Shown: in pieces, positions 57,565 to 64,000 of the stretch
How the letters are laid out: every line of letters starts with the position of its first letter
Numbering within the stretch: position 1 is the stretch's first letter
Assembly: GCA_027489535.1 (NCBI GenBank)
Contig: JAIXZO010000018.1
Span: 62,001 to 126,000 of the forward strand
DNA from: Hyphomicrobiales bacterium
Lineage (GTDB): Bacteria > Pseudomonadota > Alphaproteobacteria > Rhizobiales > Beijerinckiaceae
Reading direction: 5' to 3'
DNA: 64,000 nt
Translations under genes and position numbers: made by a program
The notes under the pieces: generated by a model
Databases searched by the model: none
What the model saw: only the letters and a program-made list of their open reading frames with translations
What the model was told of the DNA's origin: nothing

Positions 57565-58089
57565 TCAGCCGTCGACGATGCGCAAATGCGGCGCCCCGCG
57601 CGGCGGGCGGGGTTCGCCGACGCGGGCGGTGACGGCGGTGCCGCGGAAGCTGCGCGGACGGAAGCGGATGCCCGCCTCCATCAGGCGCTGCCCGAGCCGG
57701 AACACGAGCGAGAACAGCGCGCGCGCCTGCATGATTTCGAGCTGGATCGCCGCTTCGGCCGCCGCCGTATAGTCGGCGCTCTGCATGGCGCCGATGAGAT
57801 TCAACAGCGCCGCCTCGTCGGCCGATGCCGTAGGCGCACCTTCGTTGAAGCACACGAAAGGCCCTTTGGCCCGCATCCGGATTTCGCTGTCGACCAGCAA
57901 AGCGTCGGAGATCACCGCGTCCGCGAGATCGGGACACATCGCGGCGCACAGGCGTCGCGAGACGACGTTGAGGTGCCGGCTGTCGTAGTCGCTGCGGAAA
58001 CGCTCGAAGCGTCGGAACGCGTCCGCGACCAGCATGGCGTCCGACGGGAGCAGCAGACCCGCGACCTGAGGCAGGGGATGGACCGACAT
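57565..58089 (-). CDS. Hypothetical protein, 174 aa, EcfG-controlled
   Basis: No recognised family. The product is soluble and mostly helical (residues 15-140) with two cysteines (LCAAMC) and a C-terminal basic, proline-rich tail. The segment DEAALLNLIGAMQSADYTAAAEAAIQLEIMQARALF (cited as residues 91-126) reads like a helical-repeat bundle. ATG 58089 is chosen because an EcfG -10 element lies 44 bp upstream, which makes the longer frame starting at 58134 unlikely. The promoter places it in the general stress regulon. Confidence 0.7.
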   Translation of the reverse strand: MSVHPLPQVAGLLLPSDAMLVADAFRRFERFRSDYDSRHLNVVSRRLCAAMCPDLADAVISDALLVDSEIRMRAKGPFVCFNEGAPTASADEAALLNLIGAMQSADYTAAAEAAIQLEIMQARALFSLVFRLGQRLMEAGIRFRPRSFRGTAVTARVGEPRPPRGAPHLRIVDG

Positions 58090-58132
58090 CGATTGGCCTC
58101 TGCATGACGAAAAACATCGAAGATGTCGGGCC

Positions 58133-58157
58133 AACGCCCGGCCGGCCCCGCAGTTCC
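58133..58157 (-). promoter_or_regulatory. EcfG promoter for the 174-aa protein
   Basis: On the minus strand GGAAC (58157-58153), 16-nt spacer, CGTT (58136-58133). Confidence 0.85.
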
Positions 58158-58215
58158 GCCAAGGGCATGGCGGCCTCCGCCGGCCGATCCGACGCGCGCC
58201 GATACGGGCGCACGC

Positions 58216-58240
58216 GGAACCTGCGGCACGCGGGCACGTT
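58216..58240 (+). promoter_or_regulatory. EcfG promoter for the 70-aa membrane protein
   Basis: GGAAC (58216-58220), 16-nt spacer, CGTT (58237-58240), 49 bp ahead of the ATG. It is divergent from the promoter at 58133-58157. Confidence 0.86.
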
Positions 58241-58289
58241 CGGGGACAGGGCCGGATCGCTCCGGCGCACGGCGCGGGAGGACGATGCG

Positions 58290-58502
58290 ATGGACGACGA
58301 CGTGAACAGGGCCAGACCGCTTCATGCCCGTCCGCCCGGAGCGGGCAACGACGACGCTCCTGCGGTCGAGCCGGGCGAGCGCATCAGCGAGACTCGGGCG
58401 CGCGCCGGCGTGACCGGTCACAATGTCCGCTACGTGCTGTTTGCCTGGCTCGCCTTGGCGATCATCGCGGGTCTGCTCGTTTATGCGGGCTACGGAGGCT
58501 GA
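58290..58502 (+). CDS. Small tail-anchored membrane protein, 70 aa, EcfG-controlled
   Basis: A polar first part (residues 1-45, Arg/Pro/Asp-rich) and one C-terminal membrane helix (YVLFAWLALAIIAGLLVYAGY). No family is recognised. The design matches the 111-residue protein at 50533 (disordered polar region plus terminal helix). GGGAGGA lies seven bases ahead of the ATG, and an exact EcfG promoter 49 bp upstream supports a real stress gene. The larger open frame starting at 58104 would run through the promoter and is rejected. Confidence 0.72.
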   Translation: MDDDVNRARPLHARPPGAGNDDAPAVEPGERISETRARAGVTGHNVRYVLFAWLALAIIAGLLVYAGYGG

Positions 58503-58544
58503 GCAGCGGCCGGAACCTTCGAGGCGTCCACATCGACTTTGAAT

Positions 58545-58569
58545 GGAACCCGCTCGCGCGGTTCACGTT
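58545..58569 (+). promoter_or_regulatory. EcfG promoter for the HWE sensor kinase
   Basis: GGAAC (58545-58549), 16-nt spacer, CGTT (58566-58569), 38 bp ahead of the chosen GTG start. Confidence 0.88.
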
Positions 58570-58607
58570 CACCCCGGCGCGGCCGAGCGACCAGCGGGGC
58601 GAATGAC

Positions 58608-61139
58608 GTGGAGACGAACGCGGGCGACAAGGCCCCGAACACCAGTTCCGCGCCTGAAGATCCGGCCGGTTCGGGCGCGGGCGAAGCCGTGTCCGCGTTT
58701 CTCGAAGACGTATTGCCGCGCCGCGGCGCGCGCGTGGTTCTGATCGGCACGCTGTTTTTGCTTGGCGCGGCCGGTCTGGGCATCGTCACCGCCGTCCGCA
58801 CCAACGAAACCGTCGAGTATCTCGACCGCGCCTATCAGCTGCGCGACGTTTCGGGGCGGCTGCGCGGGCTGGCGATGGAAGCCGACATCGTCGAAACGCG
58901 CACGGCGTCCGCCGAGCGCGCCGCGGATGTGGAGCGCCTGCGCCACGAGGCCGACCGGCTGTTGACGGTCGCCCGCGCCATCGCAACGCGCAATGATCAG
59001 TCGGAACGCATCACCGAAGTGGATCAACTCCTCGACGCGCGCATCCGGGAGATCGCCGACGCGCGGACCGCCGCGCAGGCGGGACGCGAAATGGCAGAAG
59101 CTCTCAAGGCGAAGCTCGACGAGTTCCGAAGCGTGAACGCGCAGGTGATCGACCGCCGGCGTCGCTCCTTTGCGCAATCCATCTGGCTGCAGCTCGTCAC
59201 CATGTTGGCGGCTGCCGGGGGGATCCTCGTCATGAGCGTCCTCTTCGTCCGCAACACCTATCGCCATCTGGACGAACTCGCCGCGGGCCGCTCGCGCCTG
59301 CGGGAGATGAACGCGTCCCTCGAGGAGGAGGTAGCCGGGCGCACCCGCGAATTGTCGCGTATCAACCAGCTGTTCGCGACGTCGCTGGCGGGCTCGCGCG
59401 TCAGCGTTTTCAGCCAGAACCGGAACCTCGTCTATTCGTGGATGCACAACCCGCCTTTCGGGCGCGACGCGTCCGAATTCATCGGTAAATCCGATCTCGA
59501 CGTCGTGCCGGAGCGCGGACGCGACGTGATGATCGCGGCCAAGCTCGAAGCCATGGCCGCGGGCCGCTCGGTGACGGTGGACGTGGAAAGCGGGGATGCG
59601 GGCCGGCCGATCTGGCTGCGCCTGCATGTCGACCCGCTGTTCGAGGGCGAGCGCATCGCGGGGGTCGTCTGCGCCGCCGTCGACGTCACCGACGACCGGC
59701 GTGCGCGCGAACGCCTTGCGGCGCTGACGGACGAGCTCGCCGCCGCGCTGCAACGCTTCGACGTGGCGCTGCGGGGCGCCGACATCATCGTTTCGGCCCA
59801 AGACATGGACCGACGGTTCACCTTCATCAGCCAGAATGCGCTGGGCTTCGAGAGCAAGGACGTGATCGGCCGGCGCGACGAGGACATCGTGCCCGACGAC
59901 CTGCGGGACTCCATCGTCTCCATGAAGGAGGAGGTGCTGCACAGCGGCCGGCCGAGGCGCAGCGAGTTCAAGATCATGACGCAGACGCGCGGAGAACGCT
60001 GGATGAAGGTCCGCGTGGAGCCGCAACGCGACCATTCGGGCGCCATCGTCGGTCTGCTCGGCTGTGCGGTCGACGTGACGGCGGAGGCGCGCGGTCAGGA
60101 GCGGTTGACCGCGGTATCGGACGAATTGCGGACCACCGTGAAGTTGTTCGAGACGGCACTGCGGGGGGCGGACGTCGTCGTCTTCACGCAGGATTGCGAC
60201 CTCGCCTATACGTGGGTGAGCGCCCCGGTGGCGGGCCGACCGCCGGAGGAGATGCTGGGACGCGCGGACGACGAGGTGGCCCCGCCCGACATCAGGGCGC
60301 GCCTGATCGAGTTCAAGCGCGACGTGCTGGCCGAGGGTAAGGCGGAGCAATCCGAATTCCGCTTCACCGACGCGGACGGCGACGACCGCTGGTACGCCTT
60401 GCGGGTCGAGCCGAATTACGACCTCGACGGCCATGTGGCAGGGCTGATCGGCGCGCTGGTGGACGTGACCGAACGGCGGCAGCGCGAGACGCATATCCGC
60501 GTGTTGATGCGGGAACTGACCCACCGCACCAAGAACCTGCTCGCCGTGATTCAGGCGATGGCGCGGCAGACGCTGACGGCGTCCGTCTCCGCACGGGACT
60601 TCGAGTCGCGCTTCTCGGGCCGCCTGCAGGGATTGGCGAGTTCGCTCGACATTCTCGTCCATGAAAACTGGGAGGGGGCCTCGATCGCCGGGCTCGTGCG
60701 CTCGCAATTGAGCCATTACGAGGACTTCTTCGGCAAGCGCATCGAGATCGACGGCCCCGAGATCATGCTGACGCCGGAGGCGGCCCAGAATTTGGGTCTC
60801 GCCTTGCACGAACTCTCGACCAACTCATCGAAATACGGCGCGCTGTCGGTGCCGGAGGGCATCGTTTCAATCCGTTGGGGGGTGGAACGGCACGGCGGAG
60901 AAGACCGCTTCAGGTTTGCCTGGCGGGAGCGCAACGGGCCGCCCGTGACGCCGCCCAAGCGAAAGGGCTTCGGCCATGCCGTCATCGAAAGGCTCGTGCC
61001 CAAGGCCTTGGCCGCGGACGTGAAGCTGCGCTTCGACGCCGACGGCGCAAGCTGGGAAGTCGACGCGCCCGCCACCGTTTTGCAGGGCGCCGCGCCGGCC
61101 GTCGACAACGGCACGCCGGAGACGCGCGCGGCGAGTTGA
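58608..61139 (+). CDS. Membrane sensor histidine kinase, HWE family, with three PAS domains, 843 aa
   Basis: Two membrane helices (about residues 42-65 and 200-222) enclose a helical periplasmic sensor of the CHASE3 type. A signalling helix leads to three PAS-like domains in tandem (about 245-365, 375-495, 500-630), each with a PAC end of the form VDVT. The kinase core is HWE: His639 in ELTHRTKNLLAVIQAM, the W-x-E motif in HENWEGASIAGLV and the N-box HELSTNSSKYGALS. The start GTG 58608 is chosen because the EcfG promoter lies just upstream. HWE kinases commonly feed the PhyR pathway, so this is a plausible PhyR kinase, itself EcfG-controlled. Confidence 0.9.
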   Translation: METNAGDKAPNTSSAPEDPAGSGAGEAVSAFLEDVLPRRGARVVLIGTLFLLGAAGLGIVTAVRTNETVEYLDRAYQLRDVSGRLRGLAMEADIVETRTASAERAADVERLRHEADRLLTVARAIATRNDQSERITEVDQLLDARIREIADARTAAQAGREMAEALKAKLDEFRSVNAQVIDRRRRSFAQSIWLQLVTMLAAAGGILVMSVLFVRNTYRHLDELAAGRSRLREMNASLEEEVAGRTRELSRINQLFATSLAGSRVSVFSQNRNLVYSWMHNPPFGRDASEFIGKSDLDVVPERGRDVMIAAKLEAMAAGRSVTVDVESGDAGRPIWLRLHVDPLFEGERIAGVVCAAVDVTDDRRARERLAALTDELAAALQRFDVALRGADIIVSAQDMDRRFTFISQNALGFESKDVIGRRDEDIVPDDLRDSIVSMKEEVLHSGRPRRSEFKIMTQTRGERWMKVRVEPQRDHSGAIVGLLGCAVDVTAEARGQERLTAVSDELRTTVKLFETALRGADVVVFTQDCDLAYTWVSAPVAGRPPEEMLGRADDEVAPPDIRARLIEFKRDVLAEGKAEQSEFRFTDADGDDRWYALRVEPNYDLDGHVAGLIGALVDVTERRQRETHIRVLMRELTHRTKNLLAVIQAMARQTLTASVSARDFESRFSGRLQGLASSLDILVHENWEGASIAGLVRSQLSHYEDFFGKRIEIDGPEIMLTPEAAQNLGLALHELSTNSSKYGALSVPEGIVSIRWGVERHGGEDRFRFAWRERNGPPVTPPKRKGFGHAVIERLVPKALAADVKLRFDADGASWEVDAPATVLQGAAPAVDNGTPETRAAS

Positions 61140-61142
61140 GCG

Positions 61143-62465
61143 TCATTCCGAGCCGCCGTAATCCGCCGCCGCGCCGTGTTCGCCGACGAACTCCGTCTTG
61201 CGGATGCCTTGGAGAACGACCCTGCGGCGCTCCGCCCAAGGCTCCCGGTATTCGAACGGCGGCACGAGCGGCACCTGCAGACAGACGCTCTGCGCGGGCA
61301 ACACGTCGCGCCAATCGTGGATGAGCTGACGATAGGCCTCGCCGACGGGGCGTATGTTGCGGTCGAGGTCGTAAAGACCGAGCGGATCGACATGGCCGGC
61401 ATCGAGGCGGAGCGACGAGTTCCAATCGACCTGATCGGTCAGCGAGTACCAGGTGAAGCCGACGATGGGGACGCCGGAATTGCGCACGCGCAGCACGTTG
61501 GCCCATTGTTTCCAGAGCCAATTGACGGCCTCGTCGCCGTGCGGCCCCTGCCGCGCGTTCGTCTCGGTATGCATCACCGGCAAGCGGTAGCGTTCGTAGT
61601 ATTGGCGCGTGATCTCGTTGTAGCCGAACACCTCCCCGCTCGACTTCATCGACCCGTCGGCCGCGATCCGATGCTCGTTGGTGGCGTAGTAGTCGTTTCC
61701 CATGATGCAGTGATGTTTGAGATTGCTGCGCATGAAGAAGCGGTACTCGTCGCGCGTCATGCCGTTGTCGAGCAGGAACTCGTACATTTCGGAATTGACG
61801 CGCCGGCCGTAATTGAGATCGAGCGAGAGGAAGCGCCGGGCGTTGAGCAATTCCGCCGGGCGGATCGCCTTGGGGTTCTCGGCGTGGAAATATTCCGAGG
61901 ACTCGCTCTGCACGAAGATCGCATCCGGGCGCACGGCGAGGATCGCGTGCATCGCGAGCACGTTGCCCTTCACGATGTTGTTGAGCGCGCGCACGAACGG
62001 CACGTCCCCGGACAACTGCTCGTTCCACCAGCCGAAAGCGGCCGAAAAGGTCGCGCAGATGAACATCTCGTTGACGGGCGTATAGGCCTGCACCCACGGG
62101 AACCGTCGGGCGAACGCCCCCGCATATTGCGCGAACAGCTCGGGAAAATCGGGGTTCTGGAAATCGCCGATCCAATCCGGGACGCCGAAATGGCAGAGAT
62201 CGACGACGGGGATGATCCCGAGGTCGAAGATTTCCGCGAAGGTTTCGTCGGCGAAATCCCAATCATGGCGGCCCGGGCCGAGATAGGTCGTGTGGATCGG
62301 CGGGCCGTAGCGCAGGACGGTGGTGCCGAAATCGCGGACGAGGCGGAGATCCTCCCGCCAATATTCGTAGTGGCGGCACTTCTCCATCTCGTCGACGCGG
62401 CGGCCGTCGACGGTGGGATTGCTGTTCTCGATGCCCGTCGCGAACAGAAAGAAGGGCGTCGCCAT
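61143..62465 (-). CDS. GH1-like (clan GH-A) beta-glycosidase, 440 aa, EcfG-controlled
   Basis: A TIM-barrel glycosidase without a signal peptide. The acid/base motif is T-P-V-N-E (about residue 140) and the nucleophile motif H-T-E-T-N (about residue 323), corresponding to T-x-N-E-P and T-E-N-G of GH1. The early FLFATGIENSNPT and the late GFTWYSLTDQVDW (counterpart of the GH1 W-S-L-x-D-N motif) also fit. The family normally hydrolyses beta-glucosides; the substrate here is unknown. ATG 62465 has GGAGGA six bases upstream, and an exact EcfG promoter lies 66 bp ahead. It may mobilise a storage or protective glycoside under stress. Confidence 0.85.
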   Translation of the reverse strand: MATPFFLFATGIENSNPTVDGRRVDEMEKCRHYEYWREDLRLVRDFGTTVLRYGPPIHTTYLGPGRHDWDFADETFAEIFDLGIIPVVDLCHFGVPDWIGDFQNPDFPELFAQYAGAFARRFPWVQAYTPVNEMFICATFSAAFGWWNEQLSGDVPFVRALNNIVKGNVLAMHAILAVRPDAIFVQSESSEYFHAENPKAIRPAELLNARRFLSLDLNYGRRVNSEMYEFLLDNGMTRDEYRFFMRSNLKHHCIMGNDYYATNEHRIAADGSMKSSGEVFGYNEITRQYYERYRLPVMHTETNARQGPHGDEAVNWLWKQWANVLRVRNSGVPIVGFTWYSLTDQVDWNSSLRLDAGHVDPLGLYDLDRNIRPVGEAYRQLIHDWRDVLPAQSVCLQVPLVPPFEYREPWAERRRVVLQGIRKTEFVGEHGAAADYGGSE

Positions 62466-62530
62466 CGCATGTCCTCCGGGATCGCCCGCAGACGAGCGCG
62501 ATCGGCCGGCCCGCATCGCTCGTCCGCAAC

Positions 62531-62555
62531 AACGAGTTCCGGACGGGCCGGTTCC
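62531..62555 (-). promoter_or_regulatory. EcfG promoter for the GH1-like gene
   Basis: On the minus strand GGAAC (62555-62551), 16-nt spacer, CGTT (62534-62531). It stands back to back with the promoter at 62583-62608. Confidence 0.87.
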
Positions 62556-62582
62556 TGCTGCTGATCCTGCCGCGCCGGGATA

Positions 62583-62608
62583 GGAACCACACCGAAACAC
62601 GCTGCGTT
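62583..62608 (+). promoter_or_regulatory. EcfG promoter for the PNPOx-like - SDR unit
   Basis: GGAAC (62583-62587), 17-nt spacer, CGTT (62605-62608), 35 bp ahead of the ATG. Confidence 0.88.
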
Positions 62609-62643
62609 TGCCCCCTGAAGAACGGATCGAGGAGAGCGCGGCC

Positions 62644-63132
62644 ATGACTGACGACGACGATCGGGACAGGTTTTGGCGGGCGGTGACGGGGATCGGGACC
62701 TGCATGCTGGTGACGAAATCGGGCGGGACCCTGCACGGGCGGCCGATGCAGGCGCTGCCGGACCCCGAGACGAACACGATCTGGTTTCTCTCGGACCTCG
62801 CCACGCACAAGGAGGACGAAATCCGTGCCGACCCCTCCGCGTGCCTGACCTTCGCGGACACCGAAGAGGATGTCTACGTCTCCGTGACGGGCGAGATGGA
62901 GTTCGTCGACGACCGCGACAAGCTCGCCGAGCTGTGGTCGCCGGAGGCCGAGGACTATTTCGAAGGGCCGGACGACCCGAACATCGTGGTGCTGAAGTTC
63001 ACGCCGAGCATCGGCGGGATCTGGGACGGCTCGGAGATGGAGGTGGTAGACGAGGAGGACGTCGACGACAACGAGACGCCCTATGAAGGGACCACGGTGA
63101 CGTTCACCGTCACGTCGGAAACGTCGTCATGA
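62644..63132 (+). CDS. Pyridoxamine 5'-phosphate oxidase-related general stress protein, 162 aa
   Basis: A split-barrel flavin-binding protein of the general-stress-protein-26 type. Visible features are the opening helix RDRFWRAVTGIGTCMLVT, the cofactor-binding strand GGTLHGRPMQAL, WFLSDLATHKEDEI, the ACLTFADTEEDVYVSVTGEME strand pair (cited by position, residues 61-81) and the closing AELWSPEAEDYFEGPDDP, which is characteristic of the subfamily. Proteins of this group bind FMN or F420 and are stress-induced; the reaction is unknown. GAGGAG lies nine bases ahead of the ATG. Its end overlaps the next gene by four bases. Confidence 0.9.
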   Translation: MTDDDDRDRFWRAVTGIGTCMLVTKSGGTLHGRPMQALPDPETNTIWFLSDLATHKEDEIRADPSACLTFADTEEDVYVSVTGEMEFVDDRDKLAELWSPEAEDYFEGPDDPNIVVLKFTPSIGGIWDGSEMEVVDEEDVDDNETPYEGTTVTFTVTSETSS

Positions 63133-63974
63133 CGGACATTCCGGCGCAATCGCAGGACAGGCAACCGGGTGAGGAAACCCGGATGCAGCCGGCTCCGGAT
63201 TTCCATCCGCGCCATCCCGGCAGCGGTCGGCTGGCGGGGAAATCCGTCATCATCACGGGCGGGGACAGCGGCATCGGCCGGGCCGTCGCCATCGCCATGG
63301 CGCGCGAGGGCGCGCGCATCGCCGTCGCCTATAAGGACGAGCACCGTGACGCCGAAGACACGGTGCGGCTCTGCGAGGGGGAAGGCGCGCAGGCCTTCGC
63401 CTTGGCGGGCGACGTGGGCACGGAGGCGTTTTGCGCGGAAGCGGTCGCCAAGACCGTAGACCGCTACGGCGGCCTCGACGTGCTGGTGAACAACGCGGCC
63501 GAACAGCACGTGGTCGGGGACGTGGGCGAGCTGACGTTGGAGCAGATCGACCGCACCTTCCGCACGAACATCTACGGCTATTTCTTGATGACGAAGCACG
63601 CGAGGCCGCATCTCAAGCGCGGCGCGGCCATCATCAACACGGCCTCCGTGACCGCCTACAAGGGCAGTCCGCAACTGCTCGATTACAGCGCCACGAAGGG
63701 GGCCATCGTCGCCTTCACGCGCTCTCTGTCGATGGCGTTGGCCGAGCACGGCATCCGCGCCAACGCCGTCGCGCCCGGGCCGATCTGGACGCCGCTGATC
63801 CCCGCGTCGTTCGATGCGGAGCATGTCGCGAATTTCGGGAAGGACGTTCCGATGGGGCGGCCGGGGCAACCCAACGAGGTCGCCCCGTGCTTCGTGTTCC
63901 TCGCCTGCGAAGACTCGTCCTACATGAGCGGGCAGGTTCTGCACCCGAACGGCGGAACGGTCGTCAACGGCTAG
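63129..63974 (+). CDS. SDR family oxidoreductase (YghA/GSP39-like), 281 aa
   Basis: A short-chain dehydrogenase with an N-terminal extension (about 35 residues with PDFHPRHPGSGRL) typical of the general-stress-protein-39/YghA subgroup. The cofactor motif T-G-G-D-S-G-I-G, the N-N-A-A-E motif, the catalytic Ser in NTASVTAY and Y-S-A-T-K are all present, as is the conserved VAPGPIWTPL and the closing GQVLHPNGG. It overlaps the upstream PNPOx-like gene by four bases (ATGA) and shares its EcfG promoter. The gene is complete; the window ends 26 bp after its stop. Confidence 0.92.
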   Translation: MTDIPAQSQDRQPGEETRMQPAPDFHPRHPGSGRLAGKSVIITGGDSGIGRAVAIAMAREGARIAVAYKDEHRDAEDTVRLCEGEGAQAFALAGDVGTEAFCAEAVAKTVDRYGGLDVLVNNAAEQHVVGDVGELTLEQIDRTFRTNIYGYFLMTKHARPHLKRGAAIINTASVTAYKGSPQLLDYSATKGAIVAFTRSLSMALAEHGIRANAVAPGPIWTPLIPASFDAEHVANFGKDVPMGRPGQPNEVAPCFVFLACEDSSYMSGQVLHPNGGTVVNG

Positions 63975-64000
63975 ATCGTTCAGTTCTGAAGCGCGAGCGC

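Noticed and set aside
63955-63981. GGAAC followed by CGTT near the end of the last SDR gene
   Set aside because: The spacer is 18 nt, outside the 16-17 range, and the -35 lies inside a coding sequence.

Overview
The window looks like chromosomal DNA of an alphaproteobacterium, most likely from the order Hyphomicrobiales. The reasons are the high GC content, a complete PhyR-NepR-EcfG general stress response (GSR) locus, a membrane urate oxidase, and many small stress proteins typical of that group. Species cannot be named from the sequence alone.

Layout. (1) 1-4.5 kb: small unknown genes, a PilZ protein, a purine catabolism pair (puuD and uraH, divergent), tspO and an orphan BrnA-like antitoxin. 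(2) 4508-11686: a genomic island inserted at the 3' end of a tRNA-Gln gene. It is bounded by a 17-bp direct repeat and by matching three-copy arrays of a GGGTGTATTT-like motif that look like integrase arm sites. Its cargo is a tyrosine integrase, a small secreted protein, a protein with A-family polymerase-like palm motifs, a serine recombinase, an EVE-HNH endonuclease (probable modification-dependent restriction) and a two-gene operon of related unknown proteins. (3) 11.7-12.0 kb: tRNA-Gln and tRNA-Pro. (4) 12.0-40.5 kb: a type I secretion region. It holds a GH16-RTX enzyme, an ABC exporter operon that also encodes a MotB/MotA-like proton-channel pair and a PilZ-like protein, an HlyD adaptor, a giant RTX protein of about 5,925 residues encoded by almost 18 kb, and a TolC-like outer membrane protein. 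A MotAB-like pair beside a type I exporter and a giant substrate recalls the SiiAB-SiiCDF-SiiE system of Salmonella SPI-4. (5) 40.5-64 kb: the ecfG-nepR/phyR locus and a long run of GSR-type genes.

The strongest unifying signal is in region 5. I found 14 exact matches to the EcfG promoter pattern GGAAC-N16/17-CGTT, all between 41.37 and 62.61 kb. All are intergenic and all point at a gene start. They lie ahead of nepR-ecfG, phyR, envelope proteins (DUF3309, DUF883, DUF1469-like), a PRC-barrel protein, an AI-2E-family permease, two HWE/HisKA_2 sensor kinases, a DUF1236 protein, a GH1-like glycosidase, a PNPOx-like stress protein with an SDR, and several unknown small proteins. One of them lies ahead of a candidate small RNA of about 87 nt that ends in a perfect intrinsic terminator. 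The same region also carries Ku and a three-domain LigD (end joining), BioY, a MarR regulator, a metallo-hydrolase and a GT-C-like membrane protein, which have no visible EcfG promoter.

The giant RTX gene contains about 49 modules of roughly 100 residues. In its middle, groups of five modules form a higher-order repeat whose anchor tyrosine codon recurs at intervals of exactly 1725 bp three times in a row.
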